A stretch of 64,000 bases of DNA from Collybiopsis luxurians FD-317 M1 (taxonomy: Eukaryota; Basidiomycota; Agaricomycetes; Agaricales; Omphalotaceae): the NCBI GenBank assembly GCA_000827265.1, contig KN834749.1, forward strand, positions 423,500-487,499, in the 5' to 3' direction. Made by a program: the position numbers and the translations under genes. The number at the start of each line of letters is the position of its first letter. The stretch's first letter is position 1. The notes beneath the pieces were generated by a model. It made no database searches. It was not told the DNA's origin and saw only the letters and a program-made list of their open reading frames with translations. Below are positions 60,201 through 64,000 of the stretch, in pieces.

Positions 60201-60445
60201 ATACTCAATATAACGTTTCTGTGGTTCCATGTCAGCTCCTGTTCTGGTCCATCCTTCTCCCCAATGAAGAAACACGAAGAGTGTACAGTTGAAGGTGGAG
60301 AAACACCTGTTCCGCGAAGTGCGTTTCTAATCGATATTAGCAGAGGAGACTCTTCGTCACAAGAATTTGGAGAAGGGATCGTCGGTTTATCTCTGTGAAA
60401 GAGGTGGACAGGGATCGGTTCAAAACCGCGCCATGCCGCGGCCAT
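54210..60445 (-). CDS. APC1: Anaphase-promoting complex subunit 1, 1988 aa
   Basis: Largest scaffold subunit of the APC/C ubiquitin ligase. Six exons (59037-60445, 57884-58983, 57319-57830, 57042-57256, 55731-56992, 54210-55678) sum to 5967 nt in phase. The N-terminal beta-propeller region includes WACIGWMEEG and the FIVRKAWPISPHGLLIQR segment. The middle has LRFGQDRRLEEVARLL-type sequence (here SIRFGQDRRLEEV). Proteasome/cyclosome repeats follow: AGFLFGLGLTGHLKEM, SVGVLLGLSAANVG-like, GLTGVGLLYIGTKNRRMAE, SIALGLMYLRTERQD, HQALGLLFLGGGRFTLG. The longer open frame begins at a GTG; the first in-frame ATG, at 60445 (MAAAWRGFEPIPVHLF), is taken as the start. A small upstream exon cannot be excluded. 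Confidence 0.94.
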
Positions 60446-60659
60446 ATCATGAGCTATACGACGGGTTGAAGTCGCGTCTGGTAAAATTGCCACGTGCAGA
60501 GCGCTTGATTAGGCACGCCGCCCTCGAAATCAATTATACCCTCATGTAATATAATTAAACTGCTCGGTAACCCACAACGACTGGCATCCGATATCGCGAC
60601 ATTTCGATATACATAAATGAACTACAAATGACCATTTCAAACCAAAATAGGGCGCAGAA

Positions 60660-63056
60660 TTATCTCCGGTCGGTTTTCCCAGCTTTCCGTTTCCCAGCGA
60701 ACAGGTGTTTTGGCTGCAAAGAAAAAAAATTAGACGCGAGGAGCACCATTGCGGTGGAAAAGAACAAATACCATCTTGGTCTTGATGGCACGATCTGCCT
60801 CTCCCGCTTTGGCTTGGTAGTTTCTTGGTCGCTGACCAAAATTTCGTAGCTTGATCGCCTTGGACGCTTGCTGGAGAAAAAAGCACGTTGAGCATCAGCA
60901 AAAGGTAGTCCAGACAAAGCTACTCACCCCCTCGTCCCGCATACCCATAAGCTGGCGATTGGTCCTCGGTGCGCGCTTGTTGATGGGTGCAACGGCAGTT
61001 CCAGAGTTACCTTTCACTCGTTTGAGCTGTGGCACCTCTTCTTCATCGACGTCCATCCAACCCTCCTCTCCCATTGCTTCCGCATCCTCCATATCAACAT
61101 CCTCATCTTCTTCCCTAGCCCTCTTCCTCTTTGCTCCTGCGGCTTTGGCCAGCGTCTGCGCGCGCTCGGTGATGCGTGATGGGTCGAGCCCAGCCTTTGT
61201 TAGTGCGTCTGTCATCTCTGAGAGAGTACGTAAACCAGCTGTACGAGGAAGCCGGGCTTGATTTTTCTTGGCCTTTTTAAGAGATTGAGAATGAATTTTG
61301 TGTTTAAGGGCTTCTTGATTTTGGGAGGCAAGTAGTTGTTCGTCCGAGTCAGGCTAACCGAGAAGGTATGTTAACTACTTCCCATAGACTTCAGTAAAGA
61401 AGAAGACTCACGAAATCTTCATCGTCGTCGCTTTCATAAAACCCTTCTGCCTCGAGTTTTTCTTCCTCGCGTTCGAGAGCCTCTAGCTTCTCGGCGATGT
61501 CGGGATCGATAAAGTCGGCGATGTTCTTACCATCCATGATCTCGGGTATGATGTCCATATTCCATTGTGGGTTCGCCAGGATATAGTCCTCTGCAGGAGA
61601 AACCAATCAATATCAGTCGTGGTCGCAACTGATGAATTCAGTCTTACTCTTGATGTTAATATTGAAAACTCCAGCGCCGCCTTCCTCAGCCTCAATATCC
61701 TTCAACAACTTCCTCCTATCTGGATCATCATTGTCATACTTCTTCCTTCCCTTTACCGCATCAGGGATAAATGGGGGTCTAGCTGCATCGTCTCTTGCCT
61801 TGGGCTGAGCGACATGTATCCTGTTGATGATTGTATTAATCTTGCTTCCTTTGATTTTATTCTCTACCCTCGCAGCGAGTAATGCATCGCAGGCCTTGTT
61901 TTTAAGATCCATGACGCCTTCCTCAGAGTAGCACGACACTTGAACACTCTGAACGCCTTCAGAGTCAATGATTTCTTGTACAAGAACACGTCTTTCGGTG
62001 TCGAGATCTTCAAGCCGGGTAACGTCTATTTTGTTGATGACCAGGAGGGTAGGTTTGCCGTTGAACAGAGGTTTTATGGAGTGAAAGAGCTTGCACTAGA
62101 ACAAGTTCTTCGATCAACATGAAGGAACACGATTCTTGGTATGACGAACCTGCGCCTCAACCGTATACCCGCATTGTTCGCTCAAGTCCATGAAATACAG
62201 GACGCAACTTTTCAAATGCGCAAGAGCAGTAATGCTTTGCATCTCGATAGTATTCATTTCTTCTAAGGGATGGTCCAAGATACCCGGCGTATCAATGACT
62301 TGCCATCGTAGGTACTTGTAGTCCAGATGGCCAACGAAAAGGGACTTTGTCGTGAAAGCATATGGCTGAACATCAACGTCTGCACGTGTGACCTTGTTAA
62401 TGAATGAGGATTTGCCAACATTTGGGTATCCGCAGATGAGGAGAGTACGAGTATTTGGATCGATGGCGGGGAGACGGGAAATATGTTGACGAACTTGCTC
62501 GAGATAAGCAAGGGGGTCTTTTTGTCTGCGCATGATAGTTGCCATCCGACCAAGTGCAGCCCTTTTGAGTTGTTTACATCGGTATAGACTGTCTCCAAAT
62601 TTGAGCAGCCGGACATAATCTTTGGCAACTTGGTCAATAAGATGCCGTGCTGTTCTAAGCTGACCCAGCGCCAACTTGTAATGATTCTTATCGTAAAGAA
62701 CATTCAGGAGGGAGGATAGGAAAGGATGAAGATCCTGAATAACGAGGTTAGTTTAACAGAAAAGAAATCTACATTTGGCCCGGACGTACATCCAGCATAG
62801 GAAATTCTGACAATATTGCTCCGAGCTTTTCGTCGAATGAATCCTGCGTAAACTTGACCTTTCGCATGTAAAAATTTCTTATCCGACTAATTTTGAAGTT
62901 TTTATGAATAACCTGAAGAACTTTCAGTGTTATTCAACAGCGTGGAAAGTCCTTACGCACCGTAGGCGTCTTTCGCTGTGTTTTGGATAAAACAATATCC
63001 AAAAAGTCCGCCGCCGTGGGGACCGGGGCAATCGCCTTCAAACCACTCGTTGACAT
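60660..63056 (-). CDS. NOG1: Nucleolar GTP-binding protein 1 (60S ribosome assembly)
   Basis: Obg-family GTPase required for pre-60S maturation in nucleolus and nucleus. The start [20 protein letters not shown] is typical, followed by TPTV and [16 protein letters not shown] across intron 1. The helical bundle [26 protein letters not shown] leads to G1 GYPNVGKSS near 62420, G3 [12 protein letters not shown] near 62280, G4 NKID near 62035 and an SCYSEEGV G5 region. Acidic middle and basic C-terminus end in [15 protein letters not shown], the conserved Nog1 tail. About seven introns of 50-60 bp. The stop is 214 bp upstream of the APC1 start on the same strand. The start faces the seryl-tRNA synthetase remnant on the other strand. 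Confidence 0.96.
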
Positions 63057-63356
63057 TCTAGTCGTCTTCGTGCAGCAGCAGAGGATTGCAGGAAAGAAAC
63101 TTTTTTTTTTTTGATTTCGCACGAGTCTGTGTTGCGCGCCAGTTTATGTAATGAAATGACGCCCACTCAACAACTGGTAGTGTCCAACGCCGGCTCACGT
63201 CCCATGTCTGTGGACGGCTATGTCGGATTTGGACATAGCCCACACAGCCACCCGGAAATGTCCCCAAAATAGCAACTCGTTTCCGGAACGCGTGAGCAGA
63301 GTACGTTCTTATTCTGGTACGCCTTGGAATAGCACTGATCAACACATTTATCTCAG

Positions 63357-64000
63357 TGGACTTCGATGCAAACGGTCTTAGCAAACAGGTAAACGCTGTT
63401 CAAAAAAAATTTGTGCAAAAAGGCGCGTTCAATTTCCTGTGATCTTCTGCGCCCGAACTGAAGCTGAACCTATAATCTATAAAGGCGAAAGAACCGGCAG
63501 ACAATCTCATAGCGAAAAAGAAAGTTCCCGACGCTCAGGTTGAAGCGAAACGGAAAGGAACTAAAGATTTTGAGGCCTTGATGCGCAAAAAAGCTTCGGG
63601 CATTGGTAACAGTTGGGCCTATAGTATCTGTTAGCGCTACAGAGGTGCGTGCTCAGCAGTTTACATATAACTGAATGGAGTATAAGCTCATGTTTTCGCC
63701 TAGGACGATAACGCAATTTTAACAAGTGGTGTAACTGATACCCTCCTGAACGACCTGGAGTCATGCCTCATCATGAAGTGCTACTAGGATTAGATGCTAT
63801 GGACCTCAATCGGGGTGATTCGTATCCAACTTTCTGACATTTTCATTCATCTAAACTCGTTTTGTCTGACAAAGGTGCCAAGGTCGCTGGACACAGAGGA
63901 TATTACCTCACCAATGAGGGTATCGAGCTCAATCAAGCGTTGATTTTGTACGCCTCGATTTTGCGAAAGAAGGGTTACAAGAAGATTCAGCCTCCGTTTA
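63357..64000 (+). pseudogene. Seryl-tRNA synthetase remnant, 5'-truncated and frameshifted (runs off right edge)
   Basis: Related to cytosolic seryl-tRNA synthetase, which charges tRNA-Ser. Recognisable pieces in order on the plus strand: VDFDANGLSKQVNAVQKK near 63360, AKEPADNLIAKKK…AQVEAKRKG…FEALMRKKASGIGN near 63490-63610, VGPIVSVSATE in a different frame after the base run at 63606-63612, EDDNAIL near 63705, PERPGVMPHHEVLLGLDAMDLNRG in another frame from about 63744, then, after an intron-like gap, GAKVAGHRGYYLTNEGIELNQALI and KKGYKKIQPPF up to the window end. The usual N-terminal first helix and start codon are not found upstream. At least two frame disruptions and the missing start argue for a pseudogene. 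Sequencing error, or more complex splicing with an intact downstream region, remains possible. Confidence 0.7.

Noticed and set aside
62934..63400. Minus-strand frames upstream of NOG1 as a separate gene
   Set aside because: They overlap NOG1 exon 1 and the promoter, with a poly-T tract at 63101-63112, and have no homology.
1..64000. CRISPR arrays, prophage, operons or bacterial promoters
   Set aside because: The window is intron-rich eukaryotic nuclear DNA with no direct-repeat arrays or prokaryotic gene order.

Overview
This window is nuclear DNA from a filamentous basidiomycete, most likely an agaricomycete. The genes are dense and mostly cut by many introns of about 45-65 bp with GT-AG ends, and the encoded proteins have fungal architectures: a short two-HKD phospholipase D, an SH3-RasGEF, Nup192/205, and a G-protein beta subunit. 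Where I spliced genes by hand, the exon sums were multiples of three and the joined proteins kept family motifs. Those gene models rest on both checks.

Layout, left to right. A 5' portion of the Ski2 RNA helicase (minus, running off the left edge) is followed by a LaeA-like methyltransferase (minus). After a 2.3 kb gene-poor gap come IST1 (minus, ESCRT regulator) and an SH3-RasGEF (plus), a Rab5 GTPase (minus) and a Mei2-like RRM/RGG protein (plus), then mitoribosomal mL40 (minus) and the giant nucleoporin Nup205/192 (minus). A second gap of about 1.9 kb leads to mitoribosomal uL1m (plus), Rsm22/METTL17 (minus) and the spliceosomal USP39/Sad1 (plus). The last two are separated by only 57 bp.

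From 29.2 to 35.1 kb the window becomes an accessory island. It holds a 62-residue membrane microprotein and three tandem minus-strand genes that each encode little more than one double-stranded-RNA-binding domain (73-78 residues). These share exon structure, including an initiator exon of only 10-13 nt, and diverge strongly in sequence. Degenerate coding-like fragments lie between and beyond them. This is the most unusual part of the window.

The right half returns to conserved genes: G-protein beta (plus), a golgin-like coiled-coil protein whose exons look tandemly duplicated (plus), an AIFM2-like FAD oxidoreductase (plus), phospholipase D (minus), a very long Ser/Pro-rich cytoplasmic-type protein with repeated K-L-x-x-x-[FL]-G motifs (plus), APC1 of the anaphase-promoting complex (minus), the ribosome-assembly GTPase NOG1 (minus), and at the right edge a frameshifted, 5'-truncated seryl-tRNA synthetase copy (plus).

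Functional themes: several genes belong to RNA surveillance and ribosome biogenesis (Ski2, USP39, NOG1, Mei2-like, mini-dsRBDs), mitochondrial translation (mL40, uL1m, Rsm22), endosomal traffic (IST1, Rab5) and Ras/heterotrimeric G signalling (RasGEF, G-beta). Neighbours do not form operons. The arrangement is that of a gene-dense fungal chromosome with short divergent promoters.
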